From the NCBI RefSeq assembly GCF_018588885.1, contig NZ_JAFFIW010000012.1:1-64000 (forward strand): DNA of 64,000 bases. The letters are read 5' to 3'. The notes beneath the pieces are model-generated. The model had not been told where the DNA came from. It saw only the letters and a list, made by a program, of their open reading frames with translations, and made no database searches. Source of the stretch: Mesorhizobium sp. dw_380. Its GTDB lineage: Bacteria; Pseudomonadota; Alphaproteobacteria; Rhizobiales; Rhizobiaceae. Position 1 is the stretch's first letter; each line of letters starts with the position of its first letter. Position numbers and translations under genes: made by a program. Shown here one piece after another: positions 1-8,711 of this stretch.

Positions 1-229
<229 letters not shown>

Positions 230-259
230 CCAACGGGGAGAAGGGAAGGGAGGCGTTTG

Positions 260-2611
260 ATGAACGAGCACGCGACCACTAATCTCAAGCCCGAGAAGAT
301 CGCCGGCGGCGTCGCCGCCGACCAGCGGCACGATTCCGCCCACAAGCATGTCAGCGGCACAGCCGTCTATATCGACGACATGCCGGAACCGGCAGGCACG
401 CTGCATGGCTGCCTCGGCCTTTCGACGGCGACCCATGCCGCCATCGTCGAGATGGACCTTTCGGCGGTGCGCGCCGCGCCGGGCGTCGTCGATGTGCTGA
501 CGGCAAGGGATGTACCGGGCGAGAACGACATTTCGCCGACTGGCCGCCATGACGAGCCGGTCCTGGCTGACGGCAAGGTCGAGTTCTACGGCCAGCCGAT
601 CTTCTGCGTTATTGCCGAGACCCGCGAACAGGCCCGCCGCGCCACCAGGCTGGCCAGGGTCGAATACAAGGAATTGCCTTTCGTCACCGATATCGGCGAT
701 CTCGACCCGATGAAGGACAAGCTGGTCACGCCGCCTCTCACGCTGAAGCGCGGCGATGCGGCGGCTGCGATCCGTCAGGCGCCGCGCCGGCTGAAGGGAA
801 AGATGCGCGTCGGCGGCCAGGAGCATTTCTATCTTGAAGGCCATATCGCCATGGCCATTCCAGGCGAGGACCAGGACGTCACCATCTATTCTTCGACCCA
901 GCATCCGAGCGAAGTCCAGCATATGGTCAGCCACGCGCTCGGCGTGCCCAGCAACGCCGTCACGGTGGAGATCCGCCGCATGGGCGGCGGCTTCGGCGGC
1001 AAGGAAACGCAAGGCAACCAGTTTGCCGCATTGGCCGCGATCGCCGCCAAGAAGCACCATCGCACGGTGAAAATCCGGCCCGACCGCGACGACGACATGA
1101 TCGCCACCGGCAAGCGTCACGACTTCCTCGTCGACTATGAGGTCGGCTTCGATGACGAAGGCAACATCCTCGGTGTCGATTTCATGTTCGCGGCGCGCTG
1201 CGGTTTCTCGTCGGACCTGTCAGGTCCGGTGACCGATCGCGCACTGTTCCATTGCGACAACACCTATTTCTGGCCGGCGGTGCATGCGCAGTCGGCACCG
1301 CTCTACACCAACACCGTGTCGAACACCGCTTTCCGCGGCTTTGGCGGCCCGCAAGGCATGGTCGGTGCCGAACGCGTCATCGACGAGGTAGCCTTCGCGG
1401 TCGGCCGGGATCCGCTGGAAATCCGCAAGAGGAATTTCTACGGCACCTCGGACCGCAACATCACGCCCTATCACCAGACGGTCGAGGACAACATCATCCA
1501 GCGCATCGTCGGCGAACTGGAGGAAAGCGCCTCCTATGCGCGGCGGCGGCGCGAGATATCGGCCTTCAATGCCAACAGTCGTTTCATCAAGCGCGGCCTG
1601 GCGCTGACGCCGGTCAAGTTCGGCATTTCCTTCACCGCCACGCACTACAACCAGGCCGGCGCGCTGGTGCATGTCTACACCGATGGTTCGGTGCATCTGA
1701 ACCATGGCGGCACCGAGATGGGGCAGGGCCTCTACCTCAAGGTCGCGCAGGTGGTGGCGGAAGAGTTCCAGATCGACCTCGACCAGGTGAAGATCACGGC
1801 GACCACGACCGGCAAGGTGCCGAACACCTCGGCCACCGCGGCATCGTCCGGCTCCGATCTCAACGGCATGGCAGCGCAAAACGGTGCCCGTCAGATCAAG
1901 GACAGGCTGACCAATTTCGCCGCCGAAAAGTACCAGGTGCCGCGCGACCAGGTGCTTTTCCTGCCCAACCGGGTGCGCATCGGCAACCAGGAGATCGCCT
2001 TCGCCGACCTCGTCAAGCAAGCCTACATGGCGCGCATTCAGCTCTCGGCGGCGGGATTCTACAAGACGCCGAAAATCCACTGGGACCGCGACAAGGGACA
2101 GGGTCGCCCCTTCTACTATTTCGCCTATGGAGCCTCCTGCTCGGAAGTCTCGGTCGACACGCTGACCGGCGAATATGTGGTCGAGCGCACCGACATCCTG
2201 CACGAAACCGGCCGTTCGCTGAACCGCGCCATCGATCTCGGCCAGATCGAGGGCGGCTTCATCCAGGGCATGGGCTGGCTGACGACGGAAGAACTATGGT
2301 GGGACGACAAGGGTCGGCTGCGCACCCATGCGCCGTCCACCTACAAGATTCCGCTCGCCTCCGATCGGCCGAAGATCTTCAACGTGACCCTGGCCGACTG
2401 GCCCGAGGCGAGCGAGCCGACGATCCACCGCTCCAAGGCCGTTGGCGAGCCGCCCTTCCCGCTCGGCATGTCCGTGCTGCACGCATTGTCGGATGCGGTG
2501 GCCAGCGTCGCCGACCACAAGATCTGCCCGCGTCTCGATGCCCCGGCAACGCCGGAACGCGTCCTGATGACGATCGAGCGGCTGAAGCGGGAGGCCGGAT
2601 CGGCAGCCTGA
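260..2611 (+). CDS. xdhB: Xanthine dehydrogenase molybdopterin-binding subunit XdhB
   Basis: This is the large molybdenum-cofactor subunit of xanthine dehydrogenase, which oxidises hypoxanthine to xanthine and urate in the cytoplasm. It has 783 residues, the normal length for XdhB. Visible family motifs are GQEHFYLE near residue 192, GGGFGGKE near residue 240 (Mo-co binding), FRGFGGPQG near 358 (the substrate-side Arg), and KAVGEPP near 727, which carries the catalytic Glu. The ATG at 260 is preceded by a GGGAGG ribosome binding site; a TTG three bases earlier is less likely. The partner xdhA is not visible because the upstream sequence is degenerate. xdhC follows 53 bases downstream and inserts the sulfurated cofactor. 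Confidence 0.96.
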   Translation: MNEHATTNLKPEKIAGGVAADQRHDSAHKHVSGTAVYIDDMPEPAGTLHGCLGLSTATHAAIVEMDLSAVRAAPGVVDVLTARDVPGENDISPTGRHDEPVLADGKVEFYGQPIFCVIAETREQARRATRLARVEYKELPFVTDIGDLDPMKDKLVTPPLTLKRGDAAAAIRQAPRRLKGKMRVGGQEHFYLEGHIAMAIPGEDQDVTIYSSTQHPSEVQHMVSHALGVPSNAVTVEIRRMGGGFGGKETQGNQFAALAAIAAKKHHRTVKIRPDRDDDMIATGKRHDFLVDYEVGFDDEGNILGVDFMFAARCGFSSDLSGPVTDRALFHCDNTYFWPAVHAQSAPLYTNTVSNTAFRGFGGPQGMVGAERVIDEVAFAVGRDPLEIRKRNFYGTSDRNITPYHQTVEDNIIQRIVGELEESASYARRRREISAFNANSRFIKRGLALTPVKFGISFTATHYNQAGALVHVYTDGSVHLNHGGTEMGQGLYLKVAQVVAEEFQIDLDQVKITATTTGKVPNTSATAASSGSDLNGMAAQNGARQIKDRLTNFAAEKYQVPRDQVLFLPNRVRIGNQEIAFADLVKQAYMARIQLSAAGFYKTPKIHWDRDKGQGRPFYYFAYGASCSEVSVDTLTGEYVVERTDILHETGRSLNRAIDLGQIEGGFIQGMGWLTTEELWWDDKGRLRTHAPSTYKIPLASDRPKIFNVTLADWPEASEPTIHRSKAVGEPPFPLGMSVLHALSDAVASVADHKICPRLDAPATPERVLMTIERLKREAGSAA

Positions 2612-2664
2612 AATCCGGCAAACGTGCAAATTCAGCGCGAAAAGCCTATATTTCCCAGTTGGGA

Positions 2665-3702
2665 ATGCAAAAAATGAACTCGAAAGTGCAAAGCCTGAAA
2701 GCCTTTCTCGCCAGCGCTGGCCGGGCCGCGTTGGTCGAGGTGGCCGGCACCAAGGGCTCGACGCCGCGCGAGAAGGGCGCCTTCATGCTCGTCTCGGCGT
2801 CGGCGATTTTGGGCACCATCGGCGGCGGCCAGCTCGAATACATGGCCATCGACAAGGCCCGTCAGATGCTCGGATCTTCACCCTCCCCCTCGTGGGGAGG
2901 GTCGGCCGGCGAAGCCGGCCGGGGTGGGGGTGCGGCCGGTCGCACCAGGCGACCCCCACCCCGGTTCGCGAACGCCGCTACGCGGCGTCCACTCACCGAC
3001 CCTCCCCACAAGGGGGAGGGTGAAGAAGCCCGCATCGAGGTTGATGAAGTCTGCGCCACGCTCGATGTGCCCCTCGGCCCCGAGATCGGCCAATGCTGTG
3101 GCGGGCGCGTCGAAGTCTTGATCCGGCTTGTCGATGCCGCACTTGCCGCCGAGCTGGTTGCGGCGGCGGAAGCCGAAGAGGCGCACCTGCCGCATGTCTA
3201 CATCTTCGGCGGCGGCCACGTCGGCCAGGCGCTGGCGTCGGCGATCGCGCTTCTGCCGGTGCGCGGCGTCGTCATCGAGACACGGGCCGAGGCGCTGGAA
3301 GGCATGCCGGACACCGTCGAGACGCGGCTGACGCCGATGCCCGAGGCGGAGGTGCGCAACGCGCCGGCCGGCACGGCTTTCGCCGTCCTCACCCACGATC
3401 ACGCACTGGATTTCCTGATCGTCGCCGAGGCTCTGAAGCGCGACGACGCGGTCTATGTCGGCATGATCGGCTCGAAGACCAAGAAGGCGACCTTCAAGAA
3501 CTGGTTCCTGAAGTCGGCAGATGGCGCGGAAGCGGAATTCGCCCGCCTCGTCTCGCCGATTGGCGGCGATGCCGTCAAGGACAAGCGTCCGCAAGTCATC
3601 GCAGCGCTTGCCGCCGCCGAGATCATGACGGCGCTGGTCGTTCACAATACGGCGTCAAATGCCGGCCATCCGGTCCCGCGCGGCAAGATGATGGCCAGCT
3701 AA
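2665..3702 (+). CDS. xdhC: Xanthine dehydrogenase accessory protein XdhC, with an in-frame repeat insertion
   Basis: XdhC binds molybdenum cofactor, promotes its sulfuration and delivers it to XdhB. The N-terminal part (residues 1-70) has the VEVAGTKGSTPRE and GTIGGGQLEY motifs. The C-terminal Rossmann part starts at HVYIFGGGHVGQAL and includes VGMIGSKTKK. Between them, residues 71-121 are a low-complexity Pro/Gly/Arg stretch encoded exactly by a palindromic repeat (2875-3026). After it the normal family sequence resumes at ARIEVDEVCATLD and CCGGRVEV. The frame is kept and no stop is introduced, so the protein is 345 residues instead of roughly 295. The start is ATG 2665 or ATG 2674. Whether the enlarged protein works is unknown. 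Confidence 0.93.
   Translation: MQKMNSKVQSLKAFLASAGRAALVEVAGTKGSTPREKGAFMLVSASAILGTIGGGQLEYMAIDKARQMLGSSPSPSWGGSAGEAGRGGGAAGRTRRPPPRFANAATRRPLTDPPHKGEGEEARIEVDEVCATLDVPLGPEIGQCCGGRVEVLIRLVDAALAAELVAAAEAEEAHLPHVYIFGGGHVGQALASAIALLPVRGVVIETRAEALEGMPDTVETRLTPMPEAEVRNAPAGTAFAVLTHDHALDFLIVAEALKRDDAVYVGMIGSKTKKATFKNWFLKSADGAEAEFARLVSPIGGDAVKDKRPQVIAALAAAEIMTALVVHNTASNAGHPVPRGKMMAS
2875..3026. repeat. Palindromic repeat (family B) inserted in frame within xdhC
   Basis: The 152-bp element has 31-bp terminal inverted repeats that match at 30 of 31 positions: the left arm begins TCTTCACCCTCCCCCT at 2875 and the right arm ends AGGGGGAGGGTGAAGA at 3026. The interior holds further G/C-rich inverted sequence. 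The organisation (CCCTCCCC and AGGGGGAGG type ends) resembles the copy at 17344-17490. Its location inside conserved coding sequence shows that this element can insert into genes. Confidence 0.88.
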
Positions 3703-3713
3703 GCTGTGCCGGC

Positions 3714-4967
3714 TCAAGCCGGACGTTTCAAGTCCAGATGGTCGCGCAATGTTCGGCCTTCATAGTCCCGTCGGAATAGTCCGCGCCGCTGCAGTTCCGG
3801 CACCACCAGCGCGGCGAAGGCATCGAGTTCGCCCGGGAAATAGGACGGCATGACGTTGAAGCCGTCGGCCGCGCCGCCCTCGAACCGCGCCTGCAGCTCG
3901 TCGGCGACCTGCGCTGGCGTGCCGACGATGCGCCAATGGCCGCGCGCGCCGGCGAAATGACGGGCAAGCTGGCGGATGGAGAGGCCGTCGCGGCGCGATT
4001 GCTCGATGACCAGCGCCTGCCGGCTTTTCATCCCTTCGCTCTCCGGCAGGTCGGGCAGCGGTCCGTCGATCGGATAGCGCCACAGATCGGAGATGCTGAG
4101 ATAGCTGGACAGCAGCGCCAGGCCGACATCGTCGGGGATCAACTCCTGCAACTCCTCGTGTTTTTCGCGGGCTTCGGCCTCGGTTTCCGCCACCACGGGT
4201 GCCACGCCGGGCATGATCTTGATGTCGTCCGGCCCGCGCCCATAGGCCGCCATGCGCCCCTTGAGATCGTCATAAAAGGCCTTCGCTTCCTCGAAGGTCT
4301 GCGCCGCCGTGAACACCACGTCGGCGGTGCGGGCGGCAAGGTCGCGGCCGACATCCGAGGCGCCGGCCTGGACCATGACTGGCGCCCCCTGCGGCGAACG
4401 CGGCAGGTCGAGCGGGTCACGCACCGAAAAGCTCTGGCCGTCATGGCCGGAGGCGCCGAGCTTGCCGTGCCACAGCCCGGTGACCACCTCGGCGAATTCG
4501 CGCGCCCGCTCGTAGCGGTCGGCATGCGGCTTGAGGCCGGTCGCGCCGAAATTGGCGGCTTCGATGGGGCTCGCCGACGTGACCAGGTTCCACCCGGCGC
4601 GGCCGCCGCTCAGCTGATCGAGCGACAGGAAGGTCCGCGCCAGCCCGTAAGGTTCGTTGTAGCTTGTCGACGCCGTCGACACGAGACCGATGCGGCTGGT
4701 CTGCACCGCGAGCGCCGAGAGCAGGCTGATCGGCTCGAAGCCGATCGACCGCGACGTCTGGCTGGCGATGCCGATATCGGCTTCGCGCAGGCCGGCGGCA
4801 TCCTCGCAGAAGATCATGTCGAACTTCGCCGCTTCCGCCGTCCGCGCCAGTTGGATGTAATGATCGATGTCGATGCCTGCGGTCACATGCGCCTTGGGAT
4901 GGCGCCAGGCGGCGATGTGGTGGCCCGTCGCCCACAGGAAGGCGCCGAGCTTCATCTGGGCGGTCAT
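3714..4967 (-). CDS. LLM-class (NtaA/SnaA/DszA type) flavin-dependent monooxygenase
   Basis: A 417-residue bacterial-luciferase-like TIM-barrel protein, the usual length for the NtaA/SnaA/DszA/SsuD-like group, which uses reduced FMN to oxygenate small molecules. Family features include the N-terminal KLGAFLWATGHH strand, a SGGRAGWNLVTS segment and VMVQAGASDVGRDLAA. The ATG at 4967 is preceded by a near-perfect GGAGGTGA ribosome binding site and overlaps the stop of the upstream LLM gene by four bases, so the two are translationally coupled. No flavin reductase is adjacent. The substrate cannot be told from sequence; sulfonates, chelators or heterocycles are typical for the family. Confidence 0.9.
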   Translation of the reverse strand: MTAQMKLGAFLWATGHHIAAWRHPKAHVTAGIDIDHYIQLARTAEAAKFDMIFCEDAAGLREADIGIASQTSRSIGFEPISLLSALAVQTSRIGLVSTASTSYNEPYGLARTFLSLDQLSGGRAGWNLVTSASPIEAANFGATGLKPHADRYERAREFAEVVTGLWHGKLGASGHDGQSFSVRDPLDLPRSPQGAPVMVQAGASDVGRDLAARTADVVFTAAQTFEEAKAFYDDLKGRMAAYGRGPDDIKIMPGVAPVVAETEAEAREKHEELQELIPDDVGLALLSSYLSISDLWRYPIDGPLPDLPESEGMKSRQALVIEQSRRDGLSIRQLARHFAGARGHWRIVGTPAQVADELQARFEGGAADGFNVMPSYFPGELDAFAALVVPELQRRGLFRRDYEGRTLRDHLDLKRPA

Positions 4968-5971
4968 TGGTCACCTCCGCCGGCAAGGCCAAGATGCGAG
5001 CGCAAGGTCGTACCGCGATAACCCTCCCGAAACAGGCCGCGTCGCCGCAACTCCGGCAGGACCAATCCCATGAAATCGTCCAGCGCGGAAGGCCGCGCCG
5101 GCAGCAGGAGGTTGAACCCGTCGCAACTTTTCGAGCGGAACCGTTGGTCCAGCCTGTCGGCAGCGAGGGTCGGCCCATCCTCAAGCGAGACGTTCGTCAG
5201 CACCTTCACGGCATCCGGTTCGCGTCCGCAGGCGACGACGCGGCGCTTCAGATCATCAAAGCGTGCTTTCGTGTCTTCGGCCGGTCCGTCGTCCAGCAGG
5301 ATGACATCGGCGGTGCGGGCTGCAATATTGAAGTCGGGCTCCGACAGACCCGACAGGGCAAGCACCGGCGTGTCCTGCGGCGACCGCGCGACATTCAGCG
5401 GTCCGCGCACGGAGAAAAATTCGCCCTGATGGTCGAGCAGGTGCATTTTGTCCGGATCATGGAAGCGTCCGCCGGCCTTGTCGAACAGCAGCGCGTCCGC
5501 GTCCCAGCCCCGCCACAGGCCTTGGACGATGCCGATATATTCCTCGGTTCGGCGGCGAAAATCGTCGCTGGAAAATCCATCCGGCCGGCTGAAATTGGCT
5601 GCCTCGCGCGGCGCCTGCGCCATCGTCGCGTGCCACCCGGCGCGGCCATGGCTGATGATGTCGAGCGAAGCAAAACGGCGCGTCAGATTGTAGGGCTGGT
5701 GGGCGACGGTCGAGGCCGCAGCGACCAGCCCGATCCTGCTCGTCACCGTCGCCAGCGCGGCAAGCAAGGTTGTCGCTTCGAAGGCCATCGGACTGTTCAC
5801 TGCACCGCCACCGGCAGCCGGCGCGGAATCGGCAAGCAGCACCATGTCCAGCTTGGCCGCTTCAGCCCTTTGCACAAAACTGGCCAGGCGGCTGAATTCC
5901 GGCTCGACCCCGCGATCGGCGATTCCCGAAAACAGCGAAACGGCAAGATGCATTGTGGCGCCGTTGTCCAT
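4964..5971 (-). CDS. LLM-class flavin-dependent oxidoreductase (partner gene)
   Basis: A 335-residue luciferase-like monooxygenase, shorter than its downstream neighbour but of the same superfamily. It carries DMVLLADSAPA, a SHGRAGWHATMAQ segment equivalent to the neighbour's SGGRAGWNLVTS, and LALSGLSEPDFNIAARTADV. The ATG at 5971 follows an AGGGA ribosome binding site six to seven bases upstream. A TTG at 5986 overlaps that site and is rejected. It forms a two-gene unit with the next LLM gene through an ATGA overlap. The pair probably act on the same or related compounds, which is inference; the substrate is unknown. Confidence 0.87.
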   Translation of the reverse strand: MDNGATMHLAVSLFSGIADRGVEPEFSRLASFVQRAEAAKLDMVLLADSAPAAGGGAVNSPMAFEATTLLAALATVTSRIGLVAAASTVAHQPYNLTRRFASLDIISHGRAGWHATMAQAPREAANFSRPDGFSSDDFRRRTEEYIGIVQGLWRGWDADALLFDKAGGRFHDPDKMHLLDHQGEFFSVRGPLNVARSPQDTPVLALSGLSEPDFNIAARTADVILLDDGPAEDTKARFDDLKRRVVACGREPDAVKVLTNVSLEDGPTLAADRLDQRFRSKSCDGFNLLLPARPSALDDFMGLVLPELRRRGLFREGYRGTTLRSHLGLAGGGDQ

Positions 5972-6174
5972 TGGTAGTCCCTGCAAGGCGAAACAGAGCC
6001 AGAACTATGTTCGCCGCCTGCAGCGATGGCAACCGCCGACGCTGGGCCAACCGCCGCTCACATGCCGGCCAGCAATTACTTCCCGGCTGGGCCGGGTTTT
6101 GATGTCTGGACACGTCGTATATGCTTGCGTTGGCGGATCACATGCACCGACGATTAGCGGAAATATCAATCACT

Positions 6175-6358
6175 TCGTCATCCACGGGCGAAGCAAGGAG
6201 CGTAGCGACACGGCGCAGACCCGAGATCCATGCCGCGATTTCAAAGCGTTGCCACGGTGCAGAATTCTGCTCCGCTGCACTCCTCTGCCGAGGTCACGGA
6301 ATGGATCCCAGGGTCTCCGCGACGGAGCTTCGCTCCTGCTTCGCCCAGGGATGACGAC
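6175..6358. repeat. Imperfect palindromic intergenic repeat (family C)
   Basis: Two arms of about 60 bases are inverted relative to each other around a loop of about 70 bases. The left arm contains ATCCACGGGCGAAGCAAGGAGC and the right arm ends CTTCGCCCAGGGATGACGAC. Both arms include GGATC or GAGATCCAT near their inner end. It fills much of the 463-base gap between the LLM pair (start 5971) and the LysR gene (end 6435). The remainder of that gap shows no gene that I can support. Confidence 0.75.
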
Positions 6359-6434
6359 ATTGGGAGGCTTAAGCCAATTTCGAATGTTGGCGATGGTTCA
6401 GGGATCGACCGGTGCCTCCGCGCCGCAGGTGGTT

Positions 6435-7355
6435 CTATTTTCCCGCAAGAATATCCTTGATCAGCCGCTGGCAGCGCTCGGCCATGAAGTCGAGCAGCAG
6501 CCGCACCTTGGGGTCCTGCAGCTTCTTGTGCGGATAGACGGCGGCGAACTGCACCGGCGTCGGCGGCGTGTTGGCCAGGATCACCTTCAGCCGCTGGTCG
6601 CGGATGAACGGCTCGACCTCGAAGCGCGGCTTGTTGATGATGCCGCGACCGGACAGCGCCCAGCCGGTCAGTACGTCGCCATCGTCCGTGTCGTAGGGGC
6701 CATGCACCTCGAATTTCTGTGGCCCGGCCGGCGTCTGCAGCGTCCACACATATTCGCGCGCGCCGGAATAGCGCAGCATCAGGCAGTCATGCTTCTTGCC
6801 GATCAGTTCCTGCGGCTCCATCGGCTCGCCGCGTGCCTCCAGATATTTCGGTGCCGCCACCAGCACGCGTTCGCATTCCATGATGCCGCGCATCCTGAGG
6901 CTGGAATCCTCGATGATGCCGAGCCGGAAGGCGACATCGATGCCTTCCTTCATGATGTCGACATTGTGGTCCGAGAGCCTCAGCCGCACCTCGATATCGG
7001 GGTATTTGTCATGGAAATCGGGAATGCCCGAGGCCACCAGCCTGCGGCCGAGGCCGAGGGGCGCGGTCACCCGTATAGTGCCGCGCGGCTGGCCGGACAG
7101 CGCCGAGACGGCGGCCTCCGCTTCGGTGATCGCCTCCAGCACCTGCTTGGCGCCGGAGTAAAAAACGGTGCCGTGCTCGGTCGGCATCAATTGCCGTGTG
7201 GTGCGGTTGAACAGCCGCACGCCAAGATGCTTCTCCAGCTCCTTGATGCGGTTGGAGGCGACCGCCGGCGAAATGCGCATGTCGCGGCCTGCCGCCGACA
7301 GATTGCCGAGTTCGACGACGCGGACGAAGACGGCGATGTTGTCGAGGTAGGCCAT
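6435..7355 (-). CDS. LysR-family transcriptional regulator, divergent from puuD
   Basis: A 306-residue LysR regulator. The N-terminal helix-turn-helix is visible as FVRVVELGNLSAAGRDMRIS with RLFNRTTRQLMPTEHG following, and an effector-binding domain fills the rest. It is transcribed away from puuD across a 137-base gap, the classical arrangement for a LysR protein that controls its divergent neighbour. A role in urate or purine catabolism is therefore likely by context. The LLM gene pair on its other side is also a possible target. The effector is not identifiable from sequence. Confidence 0.93.
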   Translation of the reverse strand: MAYLDNIAVFVRVVELGNLSAAGRDMRISPAVASNRIKELEKHLGVRLFNRTTRQLMPTEHGTVFYSGAKQVLEAITEAEAAVSALSGQPRGTIRVTAPLGLGRRLVASGIPDFHDKYPDIEVRLRLSDHNVDIMKEGIDVAFRLGIIEDSSLRMRGIMECERVLVAAPKYLEARGEPMEPQELIGKKHDCLMLRYSGAREYVWTLQTPAGPQKFEVHGPYDTDDGDVLTGWALSGRGIINKPRFEVEPFIRDQRLKVILANTPPTPVQFAAVYPHKKLQDPKVRLLLDFMAERCQRLIKDILAGK

Positions 7356-7492
7356 GCGGCTTCGTGGCTCTCAAAAGGATTTATGGGGTCAACCTAGTAT
7401 TTTCCATTTTTTTTTGAAAGTCATCGTACACCTCGCCTCTTTTCGTTTGCGCGCCACACCGTAAAGTCACCCAATCGGCAGGGACGACTTCA

Positions 7493-8710
7493 ATGATGGA
7501 TTTCGCGATTTTCTGGGACTGGCTGAGCTTCGCCGTGCGCTGGCTGCATGTCATCACCGGCATCGCCTGGATCGGCTCGTCTTTCTATTTCGTCGCGCTC
7601 GATCTCGGCCTGCGCCAGCGACCCGGCATGCCTGTCGGCGCCTTCGGCGAGGAATGGCAGGTCCATGGCGGCGGCTTCTACCACATCCAGAAATATCTGG
7701 TGGCGCCGGCCGAGATGCCCGAACACCTGACCTGGTTCAAATGGGAATCCTACGCCACCTGGCTGTCGGGCTTCGCCATGCTGTGCGTCGTCTACTACGC
7801 CGGCGCCGATCTGTTCCTGATCGATCCGAATGTGCTCCCCATGTCGGTCCCGGTTGGTATCCTGCTGTCGCTGGCGACGATCGGCGTCGGCTGGGTGGTC
7901 TACGATCTCTTGTGCCGCTCGCCGCTTGGCAAAAGCGACACCGGCCTGATGCTCGTGCTCTACTGCGTGCTGGTGTTCATCGCCTGGGGGCTGACGCACC
8001 TGTTCACCGGCCGCGCCGCCTTCCTGCATCTGGGCGCCATCACCGCCACGATCATGTCGGCCAACGTCTTCATGGTCATCATCCCCAACCAGAAGATCGT
8101 CGTCGCCGACCTTATCGCCGGCCGCAAGCCCGACCCGAAATACGGCAAGATCGCCAAGCAGCGCTCGCTTCACAACAACTATCTGACGCTGCCGGTGCTG
8201 TTTCTGATGCTGTCGAACCATTATCCGCTGGCGTTTGGCACGCAGTTCAACTGGGTCATCGCCTCGCTGGTGTTCATCATCGGCGTGCTGATCCGGCACT
8301 ATTTCAACAGCGTCCATGCACGCAAGGGTAACCCGACCTGGACCTGGCTGGGCGCCCTTGTCCTGTTCATCATCATCATCTGGCTGTCGACCGTGCCGAA
8401 GGTGCTGACCGGCGAACCCAAAGCCTCCGCCTCCGCGGAAGTCTATATCGCCTCTGCCCATTTCCCGGCGGTGCGCGACACCGTGCTCGGCCGCTGCTCG
8501 ATGTGCCATGCGGCCGAACCGGTCTATGAAGGCATCTATCACGCGCCCAAGGGCGTGATGCTGGACACCGACGCAGACATCGCCAACCACGCCCGCGAGA
8601 TTTATCTGCAGGCCGGCCGCAGCCATGCCATGCCGCCCGCCAACGTCTCGCAGATATCAGACGAGGAACGGGCGCTGCTGGTGGCCTGGTTCGAAGGCGC
8701 AGGGAAGTAG
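7493..8710 (+). CDS. puuD: Urate hydroxylase PuuD (membrane cytochrome c urate oxidase)
   Basis: PuuD oxidises urate to 5-hydroxyisourate, feeding electrons to the respiratory chain instead of oxygen. The 405-residue protein has about eight hydrophobic segments, beginning with the LHVITGIAWIGSSFYFVAL helix. A C-terminal cytochrome c domain has a CSMCH haem-binding motif near residues 334-338 and a later Met-containing SHAMPPANV stretch that can supply the axial ligand. This N-terminal membrane plus C-terminal haem c layout is diagnostic. The start is the first of two consecutive ATGs after an AGGGACG site. guaD follows one base after the stop, so the two genes are co-transcribed. Confidence 0.95.
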   Translation: MMDFAIFWDWLSFAVRWLHVITGIAWIGSSFYFVALDLGLRQRPGMPVGAFGEEWQVHGGGFYHIQKYLVAPAEMPEHLTWFKWESYATWLSGFAMLCVVYYAGADLFLIDPNVLPMSVPVGILLSLATIGVGWVVYDLLCRSPLGKSDTGLMLVLYCVLVFIAWGLTHLFTGRAAFLHLGAITATIMSANVFMVIIPNQKIVVADLIAGRKPDPKYGKIAKQRSLHNNYLTLPVLFLMLSNHYPLAFGTQFNWVIASLVFIIGVLIRHYFNSVHARKGNPTWTWLGALVLFIIIIWLSTVPKVLTGEPKASASAEVYIASAHFPAVRDTVLGRCSMCHAAEPVYEGIYHAPKGVMLDTDADIANHAREIYLQAGRSHAMPPANVSQISDEERALLVAWFEGAGK

Positions 8711-8711
8711 C

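Noticed and set aside
1220..2203. A 327-codon minus-strand frame opposite xdhB
   Set aside because: It has no recognisable domain and is a mirror of the well-supported xdhB sequence.
1252..2664. A long open frame running through xdhB into xdhC
   Set aside because: It lies in another frame under xdhB, which has clear homology. Only the part from 2665 is the xdhC gene.
2875..3026. A frameshift or pseudogene call for xdhC
   Set aside because: The frame stays open on both sides of the insertion and all downstream conserved motifs are intact.
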